Shown: positions 6,301 through 12,718 of the stretch, in pieces | How the letters are laid out: every line of letters starts with the position of its first letter | How positions within the stretch are numbered: position 1 is the first letter of the stretch | Assembly: GCA_919902965.1 (NCBI GenBank) | Contig: CAKKSJ010000492.1 | Location: 1-18,559, forward strand | Origin: Burkholderiales bacterium | GTDB taxonomy: Bacteria; Pseudomonadota; Gammaproteobacteria; Burkholderiales; SG8-39 | DNA: 18,559 nt | Direction of reading: 5' to 3' | Translations under genes and position numbers: made by a program | The notes under the pieces: model-generated | The model's input: the letters and a program-made list of their open reading frames with translations, nothing else | Told to the model about the DNA's origin: nothing | Databases searched by the model: none

Positions 6301-7536
6301 GGGCGGTCGTTCAAGGCGACGGTGACGGCGATGAATGGCGCAGCAACGCCGGCATTCACGCCGAATTTCGGCAAGGAAGCCGCTGCGGAAGGGGCCGAAC
6401 TGACATCTTTCAACCATCTGCCCGGCCTGGGCGGGGCCGGCGCCATCAGCCGTGTGCTGAGCGGGTTCAATTCGGGCGCGTCCACGCTGAGCGACCTGGC
6501 CTGGAACGAGGTCGGCGTGCTGCAATTGCACGCGACCTTGTCGAACGCCAGCGGTTATCTGGGCAGCGATGTCATCAACGGCAAGAACTCCGTAGTCAGC
6601 ACGGTCGACCCCTATGCCGGGCGATTTATACCGGATCGCTTCGACACGGTTGTGACGCCCCAGGGCGGCGGCTTCGCCTACTCCGGCAATCCGACAGGAC
6701 CGGTGCCGGGTCAGCCCTTCACCGTGACGGTGACCGCGAAAAACGCAGCGGCTGCAGCGACCTCCAACTATTACAACGCCGGCGGCTACGCCAAGAACGT
6801 CAATTTGAGCGTGCCGGTGGGCGGCGCCAGCGGCCAACTGTATGTCGATGCGGTCGCGGGCGGCACGGGCGCAGTACCGGCGGCCAAGTTCCTCAACCTG
6901 AGTCCCGGCGAGGGCAAGGTCAACTACTCGGATGCGACGGGAAAGATTTCTTTCGTGTTCAACGGCCTGCCTTTCGCCGAGCAGGCGATCCAGGTCCACG
7001 CCGAGGATGCCGACACTGTCACATCCTCCGGCGCCAATGGCGCGATTAACATTCGTCACGGCCGTTTGCGTGTGTTCAATGCGTTCGGCGGCGAAAAGGT
7101 CGACCTCAGTCTGCCGCTGCGGGCGGAATACTGGACCGGCAACTCCTGGACCATTAACAGCGCCGACAGTTTCAGCGTCATTCCCGCCGCTGCGGTTGCG
7201 TTGTCAGGGTATACGGGCACCCTGTCCGCGGCGAATCTTGGAGCAAGTCATGTCACCGGAACGACGCTTGCCGCAGGGCAGGGCAGCATCGTCCTGACCA
7301 AACCGGCGCCGGTGGCCACAGGCAGCGTGGATCTGGCGATCAACCTGGGCACGGGCGCGGCCGATCAGTCCTGCCTGGCCAGCCATCCTGCCACCACGGC
7401 TGCGGCCATTCCCTGGTTACGATCGATAAACGGAAATTGCGCGATCACTTACGATCGCGATCCATCCGCGCGCGCCAGTTTTGGCATCTATGCGCCGGAG
7501 ACCCGCAAAACCATACACGTGCGCGAGTTGTACTGA
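3349..7536 (+). CDS. mshQ: MshQ-like giant secreted protein with three tandem N-terminal domains
   Basis: 1395 residues. An N-terminal signal peptide (hydrophobic 4-20, likely cut near HVSA-AVTY at 28/29) precedes three tandem domains of about 222, 218 and 215 residues (aa 30-251, 252-469, 470-684). Each contains PAWPAHA/NWPAHA, SPQATGAG-TAGT, VFWARAT, HxYARIxTYR, GNPWDVTGGGVK, ARDND and GNGGGxxVW motifs, a beta-rich pattern. The remaining ~710 residues resemble the DUF6701 region of MshQ proteins, with a cysteine cluster at about 699-716 and 782-794 (including an adjacent CC pair). MshQ is thought to be surface exposed or at the pilus tip and is a candidate adhesin; that role is inference. 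In Vibrio mshQ ends the operon, whereas here it follows the pilins and is coupled to mshC by TGATG. The ATG at 3349 has only a weak upstream AAGG. Confidence 0.88.
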   Translation: MSRLILIRVVLVLASLACLAVRSAHVSAAVTYQAAGNAVSGVTSTGIGANPAWPAHAVNDIALLFIESTGGQAVTLGVPNGFVAVANSPQATGAGTAGTQLSVFWARATSTAMARPIIASPSDHFYAQIITFRGVLSGGNPIDATAGGVKAAASTSVTLGGVTTTVANALVVQAVARDNDSAAAAFSAQANATLTGITERLDAGTANGNGGGLGVWSGVKAAAGATGNTTATVSNSTNAFLTIALKPQPGASFQAAGAAVQGTGAVTPAWPAHAIGDLALLFVESTGGQAATLSTPAGFAAVLNSPQASGAGLAGTRISVFWARATSATMAPPTVADPGNHVYARILTYRNVVSAGNPWDVTGGGVKTPASTSVTVTGVTTTVADTLVVQAAARDNDSSAAAFSAQTNVNLSGITERHDAGTTQGNGGGFAVWDGYKATAGATGNTTATVTNSINAFLSIALRPQTAPAPVFVGLGGAVTVGLNWPAHAVDDVGLLFIETTGGQIPTLADAQGFVEVANSPQATGAGTAGTRLTVFWARATSTAMAGPTITGPTDHAYARIITYRGATNVGNPWDVTGGGVKGGTSNSVTVTGVTTTVANTRIVQAVARDNDSTAAAFSAQTNANLTGIAERQDAGTTAGNGGGFAVWDGAKAAAGATGNTTANVTSSRNAFLTIALKPPSAGGPDHYELSLPATGLACLASTATVTACSDGVSPCINKYLAASGTTATLATTGGTLGATTLTFDATGVATTTLSYPLAADGAVATVTLSAELTPALNPRKCCQGGVCVVANSCSTTFNTAAFIFSAAAGGAVATIPAQVAGISSATNYLRAVKTNTTTQACEAALVGASPVEFAYECNNPAACYASNLMSVNGGAATTIARNNNGAVASYLPVNLTFDANGNAPFTFNYADVGQVKLWARKAAGGSLLSALGGSTNAFVVKPHHFDITNIACTVVGAGTCAPANGTGLNPAASGPAGAAFIQAGRSFKATVTAMNGAATPAFTPNFGKEAAAEGAELTSFNHLPGLGGAGAISRVLSGFNSGASTLSDLAWNEVGVLQLHATLSNASGYLGSDVINGKNSVVSTVDPYAGRFIPDRFDTVVTPQGGGFAYSGNPTGPVPGQPFTVTVTAKNAAAAATSNYYNAGGYAKNVNLSVPVGGASGQLYVDAVAGGTGAVPAAKFLNLSPGEGKVNYSDATGKISFVFNGLPFAEQAIQVHAEDADTVTSSGANGAINIRHGRLRVFNAFGGEKVDLSLPLRAEYWTGNSWTINSADSFSVIPAAAVALSGYTGTLSAANLGASHVTGTTLAAGQGSIVLTKPAPVATGSVDLAINLGTGAADQSCLASHPATTAAAIPWLRSINGNCAITYDRDPSARASFGIYAPETRKTIHVRELY
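3436..4101 (+). repeat. MshQ tandem domain 1
   Basis: First of three tandem in-frame repeats encoding aa 30-251. It is the most divergent in its middle (NPIDATAGG where the others have NPWDVTGG) but has the same motif order as copies 2 and 3. Its 3' part shares a 28-bp exact match with copy 2 (4021-4048 against 4672-4699). Confidence 0.9.
4102..4755 (+). repeat. MshQ tandem domain 2
   Basis: Second in-frame repeat, aa 252-469, same motif order as its neighbours. It shares a 29-bp exact stretch with copy 3 (4414-4442 against 5059-5087), coding the GNPWDVTGGG segment. Confidence 0.9.
4756..5400 (+). repeat. MshQ tandem domain 3
   Basis: Third in-frame repeat, aa 470-684. Its first strand is shortened (PVFVGLGGAVTVGLNWPAHA) compared with copies 1 and 2; otherwise the motifs are collinear. 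It abuts the DUF6701-like region. Confidence 0.9.
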
Positions 7537-8015
7537 TGTCAAGAAAGGGCGGTTTTACGCTGGTTGAACTGATCGTGGTCATCCTGGTTCTGGGCATCCT
7601 GTCGGCCATCGCGCTGCCGCGAATCATGGATAGCCGCGCCCTCGCCAGTGCGGTGTTTTACGCCGACGTGGTGGGCGCCTTGCGTTTTGCGCAGAAATCC
7701 GCGGTTGGCCACCGGCGCCTGGTCTGTGCCACATTCACAGCGACTACGGTGGTGCTTGCGATCGCCGACTCCAATCCGCCGGTTCCGCCGAACGCCTGCA
7801 ATAAGCCCCTGGCCAGTCCCGATGGCGCAGCCTATCAAAGCAAAGACGGATCGGTGGGCGTGAGCGGCTATCCGGCCGGCGGGGTATTGTATTTTCAGCC
7901 TGTCGGAACGATCAGCAGTGACGGCGCAGGTGCGAGCGTATTCTCCGGCAGTATCGCTGTCGCCGGGCAGGGGGCAGCAATCAAAATCGTCTGGGTGACC
8001 GGATATGTCGAGTAG
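7536..8015 (+). CDS. mshC: MshC-like minor prepilin (GspH-like)
   Basis: 159 residues from ATG 7536, which overlaps the mshQ stop (TGATG). The short leader MSRKGG precedes FTLVELIVVILVLGILSAIALPRIMD, a prepilin motif with Glu at +5. The body (AVFYADVVGALRFAQKSAVGHRRLVCATF near the N-terminus and a C-terminus ending VTGYVE) resembles GspH/FimT/MshC minor pilins. There are two cysteines. An upstream in-frame GTG at 7437 would put 33 extra residues before the leader and is rejected. Known family role: minor pilins form a short priming complex that starts pilus assembly and stays at the tip. The MshC name rests on fold-type and position directly before mshD. Confidence 0.85.
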   Translation: MSRKGGFTLVELIVVILVLGILSAIALPRIMDSRALASAVFYADVVGALRFAQKSAVGHRRLVCATFTATTVVLAIADSNPPVPPNACNKPLASPDGAAYQSKDGSVGVSGYPAGGVLYFQPVGTISSDGAGASVFSGSIAVAGQGAAIKIVWVTGYVE

Positions 8016-8493
8016 CCGCCAGCCGGGCATGACCTTGATCGAGTTGGTCGTGGCGATTGTGATCATCGGCATCGGGCTGGCCGGTGTATTGCTGACATTT
8101 TCGACAACGGTGCGCTCCAGCGCGGACCCGATGGTGCGCAAGCAAATGTCGGCGGTTGCAGAGGAGATGATGGAAGAAATTCTGCTCAAAGCTTTTGCAG
8201 TGGCCCCCAACGTGCCGGCGGCGGGTTGCGCGCGCCTCGATTACGACGATGTGCGCGACTACAACGGCTATAGCTCGGTGAATATTTGCGACATCGACGG
8301 AACGACGGTGTTGAGCGGCTATCGCGTCAGCGTCAGCGTCAGTCCGCCGGCGGCGACGCCGGTGTCTTTGAGCATGGTTTCCGGCGTGGTTCCGGCAGCG
8401 GATCAACTCACCGTCAAGGTGAATGTGACGCGCGAGAGCGAGACCTACTCGCTCACCGGTTGGCGCACCTGTTATGCGGGGCCGCCATGTTAG
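8005..8493 (+). CDS. mshD: MshD-like minor prepilin (GspI/PilV-like)
   Basis: 162 residues. The ATG at 8005 lies inside the end of mshC (11-base overlap). The leader MSSSRQPG is followed by MTLIELVVAIVIIGIGLAGVLLTFSTTVRSSADPMVRKQMSAVAEEMMEEILLKAF. The IGIGLAGVLL segment and the EEMMEEI helix are typical of MshD/PilV/GspI proteins. Residue +1 is Met rather than Phe; prepilin peptidase depends mainly on Gly -1, so processing is still likely. Later cysteines (AGCARLD, ICDIDG, WRTCYAGPPC) suggest disulphides. It is a minor pilin expected in the tip priming complex. Confidence 0.88.
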   Translation: MSSSRQPGMTLIELVVAIVIIGIGLAGVLLTFSTTVRSSADPMVRKQMSAVAEEMMEEILLKAFAVAPNVPAAGCARLDYDDVRDYNGYSSVNICDIDGTTVLSGYRVSVSVSPPAATPVSLSMVSGVVPAADQLTVKVNVTRESETYSLTGWRTCYAGPPC

Positions 8494-9368
8494 CGATGAG
8501 GCAGCGCGGATTCACCTTGATCGAGTTGATCGTGGTGATGGTGATCACCGGCATTATTGCAGCCAGCATCTCGGTTTTTTTCAAACCCGCGCTGGACAGC
8601 TATGTGGCCGTCGGCCGTCGTGCCCGCCTGACCGACCTCGCCGACACGGCCTTGCGCAGGATGTCCCGTGATATCCGCCTGGCCGTGCCCAACTCGATAC
8701 GCTCGCCCGGCCCGCTTTGCTTCGAATCGGTACCGACGTCCACCGGGGGGCGCTATCGAATGGGACCGGATACGACGGCTGCCGGAAGCGCATGGTTCGA
8801 CGGGACCTCTGCGGTGAGCGCGCTGGATGTGCTGACGCAATTCTCCCCCGTATCCCCGACTCCGAGTCCGGGCGATTGGCTGGTCATCGACAATCAGATT
8901 ACGAACGAGGTCTATGCCGGCACGAACCGGGGTGCGATTCAGTCGGTCGTCGCATCGCCCGACCCCCGCCTTGGCTATCACCGGATTACGCTGCTGGCGG
9001 CAACCCAGTTTTCCAGCGGCTATGACGGCGGGCGCTTCGTGGTCGTACCCAATTCGCAGAATGCCGTGTTCTATGTGTGCGCGGGGGCTGGCGGCCCGCC
9101 ATGGGTCGATGCCGAGGGCAGCGGTACCGGAACGCTATATCGATTCGCGAACTACGGCTATAACGCGGCGACGCCTGGTTCCTGCCCGGTGCCCGTGGCC
9201 GGCACCACGCCGGTACTCGCGACCAAGGTGAGAAACTGCCGCTTCGACTATTCCCCGAATCTAGGTGCAACCCAGCAAAGCGGCTTCGTCTGGATGAGAC
9301 TCGAAATAGCCGAGCAGAACGAACCCATCGTGCTGGTGCACGGGGTGCACGTGGACAACGTGCCATGA
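8487..9368 (+). CDS. mshO: MshO-like minor prepilin (GspJ/PilW-like)
   Basis: 293 residues from ATG 8487, overlapping the mshD stop by 7 bases. The leader MLAMRQRG precedes FTLIELIVVMVITGIIAASISVFF (Glu at +5). Then comes VGRRARLTDLADTALRRMSRDIRLAVPNSIR, a segment characteristic of MshO/PilW/GspJ large minor pilins. The size, larger than the other minor pilins, also fits. A second ATG at 8496 would shorten the leader to MRQRG; I prefer 8487 because GGGG lies just upstream. The much earlier in-frame GTG at 8286 lies deep in mshD and is rejected. The stop overlaps the mshP start (ATGA). Confidence 0.88.
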   Translation: MLAMRQRGFTLIELIVVMVITGIIAASISVFFKPALDSYVAVGRRARLTDLADTALRRMSRDIRLAVPNSIRSPGPLCFESVPTSTGGRYRMGPDTTAAGSAWFDGTSAVSALDVLTQFSPVSPTPSPGDWLVIDNQITNEVYAGTNRGAIQSVVASPDPRLGYHRITLLAATQFSSGYDGGRFVVVPNSQNAVFYVCAGAGGPPWVDAEGSGTGTLYRFANYGYNAATPGSCPVPVAGTTPVLATKVRNCRFDYSPNLGATQQSGFVWMRLEIAEQNEPIVLVHGVHVDNVP

Positions 9369-9841
9369 TTGCCGGACAACGCGGTTTCGGCGCAATTGTG
9401 GCCATTGTCGTATTGGTAATCATGGCGACGCTTTCGGCCGCGTTGGTGAGGCTGGGAACGACACAGCAACTCACCTCGGCGCAGGACCTCCTGTCGGCGC
9501 GCGCCATGCAGACGGCACGCGCCGGAAATGAATGGGGGCTTTACCAGGCTTTGCGCTCCGGCAACTGCATAGCCGCACCCGGCGCGACGCTGGATTTGCG
9601 TGCAGAAACAGGGTTTTCGGTGACCGTGACCTGCACCGCGCAAGCGCCGCCTTATACTTCCCCGCCGGGCCCGCCTTACTCTTTTTACGAGGGTGAGACT
9701 GCACCCGGGGTGCCGAAAGCCCTTACAAGCTACAGCATCGAAGCAGTGGCCTGCAATTCTGCGGTCTGTCCGGATGCCGCGCTGGCCGCGACCCCGGGCT
9801 ATGTCGAGCGCAAACGCCTGGTCGTCGCAAACTCGCCGTGA
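9365..9841 (+). CDS. mshP: MshP-like minor prepilin (PilX/GspK-like, no Glu+5)
   Basis: 158 residues, starting at the ATGA shared with mshO. A short leader MIAGQRG precedes FGAIVAIVVLVIMATLSAALVRLGTTQQLTSAQDLLSARAMQTARAGNEWGLYQALRSG. The IVAIVVLVIMA core and the AxxxAxAGxEWG helix are typical of MshP/PilX proteins. Position +5 is Val instead of Glu, as seen in GspK-type tip pseudopilins. Four cysteines occur in the globular part (NC, TC, AC, VC). It is the last gene of this block; a 201-bp gap with a promoter candidate follows. Confidence 0.85.
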   Translation: MIAGQRGFGAIVAIVVLVIMATLSAALVRLGTTQQLTSAQDLLSARAMQTARAGNEWGLYQALRSGNCIAAPGATLDLRAETGFSVTVTCTAQAPPYTSPPGPPYSFYEGETAPGVPKALTSYSIEAVACNSAVCPDAALAATPGYVERKRLVVANSP

Positions 9842-9904
9842 CGAAGGGCAAACGATTTTTCTGAAACTGGCTCGGTATATTAGCGCTGTGTTCGGCGCGC
9901 TGAG

Positions 9905-9938
9905 GCTCAGGTCCGAATCCTGCTCAGGTCCGAATCCT
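9905..9938 (+). repeat. 17-bp tandem direct repeat, two copies
   Basis: GCTCAGGTCCGAATCCT occurs at 9905-9921 and again, immediately adjacent and exact, at 9922-9938. Each unit can form a short CAGG/CCTG hairpin with a TCCGAAT loop, resembling a tRNA T-arm. It lies between mshP and the mshI promoter. Function unknown. Confidence 0.9.
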
Positions 9939-9985
9939 GTCCGGAACGTCCTTGGTAATACATGCGCTGGAGCTAGGAAAAACCA

Positions 9986-10012
9986 TTGACAACAATGATT
10001 TATTGATATAAC
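9986..10012 (+). promoter_or_regulatory. Candidate strong sigma-70 promoter of the mshI-N operon
   Basis: TTGACA (perfect -35) at 9986-9991 and TATAAC (5/6 of the -10 box) at 10007-10012, spacer 15 bp, which is shorter than optimal. The region is markedly AT-rich against the GC-rich genes on both sides, and mshI starts about 30 bp downstream. Confidence 0.65.
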
Positions 10013-10042
10013 TTCAAGTAACTCGTCCAACGACTGGTGTAT

Positions 10043-10981
10043 ATGGCTTGGTTTTCCAAGAACAAAGTACAGCCGGGCTGGATGGCTATCAGCACCGATG
10101 CTGACGCCATACGGCTGGCTCATGTCGAGCGCACCGCGCTGGGCAGGCCCAAGGTTGATCATTGGGGCATCGTCAAACAGAGCGAAACCAGCGGCGCCGA
10201 ACTGCAGCAAGCGGCGCGAGAATTTGCATTGGCCCGTTATCGTTGCGCGACGCTGCTGCACCCCGCGGAATACCAGCTGCTGATGGTGGACGCGCCTAAT
10301 GTGCCGCGCGAGGAACTGAAGGCGGCGATCCGCTGGCGCGTCAAGGACCTGCTTGAGTATCACATTGATGACGCGACCATGGACGTGCTCGACATCCCGA
10401 TCGACAAAGATGCGCCGGGGAAAAGCCACTATATGTACGCCGTCGCGGCAAAGAATGAGATCGTGCAGGAACAGATCGCCCAGTTCGAGCGGGCCAATAT
10501 TGCGCTTCAGGTAATCGACATACCCGAAACCGCCCAGCGCAATATCGCGCAGCTTTTCGAAACGGCCGAACGCGGCATAGGCATGCTGACCTTCGATCAC
10601 GTCGGCGGACTGTTCACGCTCTCCTTCGAAGGGGAACTCTATTTTGCGCGCAGGCTGGACCTGAGCTGGCCACAGCTTGCAGCGGCACAGGAAAGCCAGC
10701 GGCAGGCGTACTTCGAGCGCATCGGCGTGGAGTTGCAGCGCTCGCTCGATCACTTCGAGCGCCAGTACCAGAATATTACCCTGTCGGAACTGCTGCTCGG
10801 CCCGATGCCGGAAGACATCGGGCTGCTGGCATTTCTTCGATCGCAGCTTTACCTGCCGTTGCGGCAAATCAATTTAGCCGAGGCGCTGGAATTTTCCGGC
10901 GCAGAGATGGGCATGGACAAGCAATGGCAGCTGCTGCATGTGCTGGGTGCAGCGCTGCGCGTGGAGGCGAAGTCTCTATGA
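10043..10981 (+). CDS. mshI: MshI, PilM-like cytoplasmic actin-fold protein
   Basis: 312 residues from ATG 10043; an in-frame GTG two codons upstream (10037) is an alternative. The start MAWFSKNKVQPGWMAISTDADAIRLAHVER and the segment AEYQLLMVDAPNVPREELKAAIRWRVKDLLEYHIDDATMDVLDIP are typical of MshI/PilM proteins, which have an actin-like (ASKHA) fold. IGMLTFDHVGGLFTLSFEGELYFARRLDL fits a second half of that fold. No membrane segment is visible. Known role by homology: a cytoplasmic member of the alignment complex that binds the N-terminus of a PilN-like partner. That partner is the next gene, joined by ATGA. Vibrio-type MshI can be larger; here the PilN-like part is separate. Confidence 0.88.
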   Translation: MAWFSKNKVQPGWMAISTDADAIRLAHVERTALGRPKVDHWGIVKQSETSGAELQQAAREFALARYRCATLLHPAEYQLLMVDAPNVPREELKAAIRWRVKDLLEYHIDDATMDVLDIPIDKDAPGKSHYMYAVAAKNEIVQEQIAQFERANIALQVIDIPETAQRNIAQLFETAERGIGMLTFDHVGGLFTLSFEGELYFARRLDLSWPQLAAAQESQRQAYFERIGVELQRSLDHFERQYQNITLSELLLGPMPEDIGLLAFLRSQLYLPLRQINLAEALEFSGAEMGMDKQWQLLHVLGAALRVEAKSL

Positions 10982-11679
10982 GCCAGCAAGTCAATCTGTT
11001 CAACCCGATCTTCCTCAAGCAGAAGAAGACGTTTTCCGCGGTGAACATGCTTGATGCGCTGGCGCTGCTGCTGGTTGGAGTTGCGGGCTTCTATGCCTAT
11101 GCCAGCACCGAGACCTTGAACCTCGATCGGCAGGCGGTGGAGACCAATAGACAATATGAAATATCGAAGCTGCGGCTGTTCGAGGCCAACGCCCGCTATG
11201 CGCCAAAGGCCGTCGATGCGAACCTGGCGGCGGAGGTGAGCAAGCTGGAGGAGCAGCTGAAGGCGCGCAAGGCGACGCTAGACAGCATCGGCGTGGGGCT
11301 GCTTGCCAGCGACATCAGTTATGCCGAGTATATGCGCGCCCTGGCGCGCCAGTCCCTCGCCGGACTGTGGCTGACCAGTTTCAAAGTCGGCAACGGCGGC
11401 GCCGACATGGAAATTGTCGGGCGTGCACTGCAGCCCGAACTGGTGCCCTCGTATATATATCGCCTGAATCAGGAACGGGCAATGCAGGGTCGTGCGTTCG
11501 ACTCGCTCAGCATGACACAACAGGCGGGGGCGCTGGCGGCAGATGCGACCGCCGGCACGCCGGTCAGCTACAACTACATCGAGTTCCGGCTCGGTTCCAG
11601 CCACTCCGGACTTCCCGCGGACAATGTTTTGCCGGGGCCGCCGCGGCCGGCGCAAAACCGCAACGGTGGATCGAAGTGA
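10978..11679 (+). CDS. PilN-like alignment protein (MshI2-type)
   Basis: 233 residues. The ATG at 10978 overlaps the mshI stop (ATGA), and GGAGG lies 10 bases upstream. The N-terminus MSQQVNLFNPIFLKQKKTFSA contains the short QVNLFNP motif typical of PilN/MshI2 proteins, which contacts the PilM-like partner. One membrane segment (about 24-42) is followed by a coiled coil (about 45-95) and a periplasmic domain (SYAEYMRALARQSLAGLWLTSFKVGNGGADMEIVGRAL), the PilN ferredoxin-like region. The tail is rich in Pro, Gly and Asn. It should bridge MshI to MshJ in the inner membrane. The upstream in-frame start at 10924 lies inside mshI and is rejected. Confidence 0.85.
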   Translation: MSQQVNLFNPIFLKQKKTFSAVNMLDALALLLVGVAGFYAYASTETLNLDRQAVETNRQYEISKLRLFEANARYAPKAVDANLAAEVSKLEEQLKARKATLDSIGVGLLASDISYAEYMRALARQSLAGLWLTSFKVGNGGADMEIVGRALQPELVPSYIYRLNQERAMQGRAFDSLSMTQQAGALAADATAGTPVSYNYIEFRLGSSHSGLPADNVLPGPPRPAQNRNGGSK

Positions 11680-12329
11680 AAAAGCTGCTGCAAAAATATG
11701 CCGACAGCATCGATTCCATGGGCCTGCGCGAGCGGGTCATGTTTTTCGCCGCAGTTACGCTGGTTATGGTGACTTTGCTGCAGGTGTTCCTGCTGAATCC
11801 GGTACTGGCCAGACGAAACCTGCTGGGGGCGCAAATAGCGCAGCAGGAAGATGAAACCAAGGCGATTCGTTTACAGATTGAGGCTTTGGTTCGCCCGAAT
11901 CTAAAGGACCCGAACGAACTGAACCGTGGGAAGCTCAAGAGCCTGCAGGAGCAGATGGCGCAGCTGGATAGGCAACTCGAGGAACAGCAACAGCAGTTTG
12001 TCGCACCGGAAAAGATCCTCGCAATGCTCGAGAACGTGATCGCGAAGAACCGAAAAATACAGCTGAAATCGCTGCGCAACCTGCCCGGCAGCAACAGCTC
12101 CTCAGTTGCGGTCGCCCCAAACGCTGCCAGCACCGTGTTTCGCCACACGGTTGAACTCAGCGTTCAGGGCAACTATTTCGATTTGCTCGATTATCTTGCC
12201 GCGATGGAACGCATGCCCCAGCGGGTGTTCTGGGACGAATTCGAATTGAGCGCGACACAGTACCCGCAGTCCGTGCTCAGGCTGAAAATGCATACGCTCA
12301 GCCGGGAGAAGCTATGGCTGAGCGTCTGA
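11676..12329 (+). CDS. mshJ: MshJ, PilO/GspM-like alignment protein
   Basis: 217 residues from GTG 11676, overlapping the previous stop (GTGA), with GGTGGA 5 bases upstream. A short cytoplasmic N-terminus is followed by a membrane segment (about 22-44, MFFAAVTLVMVTLLQVFLLNPVL), then a long Gln/Glu-rich coiled coil (about 45-110, including LDRQLEEQQQQFV) and a C-terminal periplasmic domain with FRHTVELSVQGNYFDLLDYLAAMERMPQRVFWDEFELSATQYP. That pattern is characteristic of PilO, GspM and MshJ. It should pair with the PilN-like protein in the inner-membrane alignment complex. Confidence 0.88.
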   Translation: MKKLLQKYADSIDSMGLRERVMFFAAVTLVMVTLLQVFLLNPVLARRNLLGAQIAQQEDETKAIRLQIEALVRPNLKDPNELNRGKLKSLQEQMAQLDRQLEEQQQQFVAPEKILAMLENVIAKNRKIQLKSLRNLPGSNSSSVAVAPNAASTVFRHTVELSVQGNYFDLLDYLAAMERMPQRVFWDEFELSATQYPQSVLRLKMHTLSREKLWLSV

Positions 12330-12718
12330 CGCTGGTGCCTTCGATTGTAGCGGCTGCCACACTGCTGCTCTCGGGCAGCAGCGCGGCACAGGCGCTCACC
12401 GATCCGACGCGGCCCCCGTTCGAGTTGATCAGTGCGGCCGCAGCTGTAGCCGCGGATCCCGCGGCCGGCGCGGCGTCGCGTTCGCGCCTGGAGTCGATTT
12501 TGCTGTCGAGCCTGCGCAAAGGCGCGATTATCAACGGCCAGTACGTGCCTCTGGGAGGAGCTTACGGCATGGCGACGCTAGTCGATATCACTGCGACCGG
12601 GGTCACCTTGAAAACGGGTCAAGAGCTTGAGGTGCTGCAATTGTTCCCGCCGATGGATAAGCCTGCTGTTACGCCTGGCACCTCCGAAAAACCTGAGAAA
12701 GTGGCAAAACGTCCATGA
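12314..12718 (+). CDS. mshK: MshK, PilP/GspC-like periplasmic connector
   Basis: 134 residues. The ATG at 12314 lies within the end of mshJ (16-base overlap) and has GGGAG 5 bases upstream. The N-terminus has an uncleaved anchor or signal peptide (about 7-27, ending GSSAAQA), then the DPTRPP motif at 30-35 that marks MshK and related GspB/PilP-type connectors. A small beta-rich domain follows (LESILLSSLRKGAIINGQYVPLGGAYGMATLVDITATGVTLKTGQELEVLQLF), comparable to the GspC/PilP HR domain. The C-terminal tail is Pro/Lys-rich. It probably links the inner-membrane complex to the MshL secretin encoded next (ATGA overlap). Confidence 0.88.
   Translation: MAERLTLVPSIVAAATLLLSGSSAAQALTDPTRPPFELISAAAAVAADPAAGAASRSRLESILLSSLRKGAIINGQYVPLGGAYGMATLVDITATGVTLKTGQELEVLQLFPPMDKPAVTPGTSEKPEKVAKRP

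Noticed and set aside
5665..7059. Long open frame (464 codons) on the minus strand inside mshQ
   Set aside because: It is Arg/His/Gly-rich shadow translation of GC-rich coding sequence, lacks recognisable motifs and lies fully opposite a well supported gene.
9800..9860. Intrinsic terminator after mshP (TCGTC/GACGA hairpin followed by ATTTTT)
   Set aside because: The stem is only 5 bp with a 12-base loop, and the T-run is 11 bases away from it.
9860..9945. Degenerate tRNA gene suggested by T-arm-like repeats
   Set aside because: No acceptor stem complement, D-arm or anticodon arm could be built upstream of either repeat copy.
9248..10867. Long open frame (539 codons) on the minus strand across mshO, mshP and mshI
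   Set aside because: It spans the intergenic promoter region and several recognised genes, and its translation shows no family motifs; it is a composition artefact.
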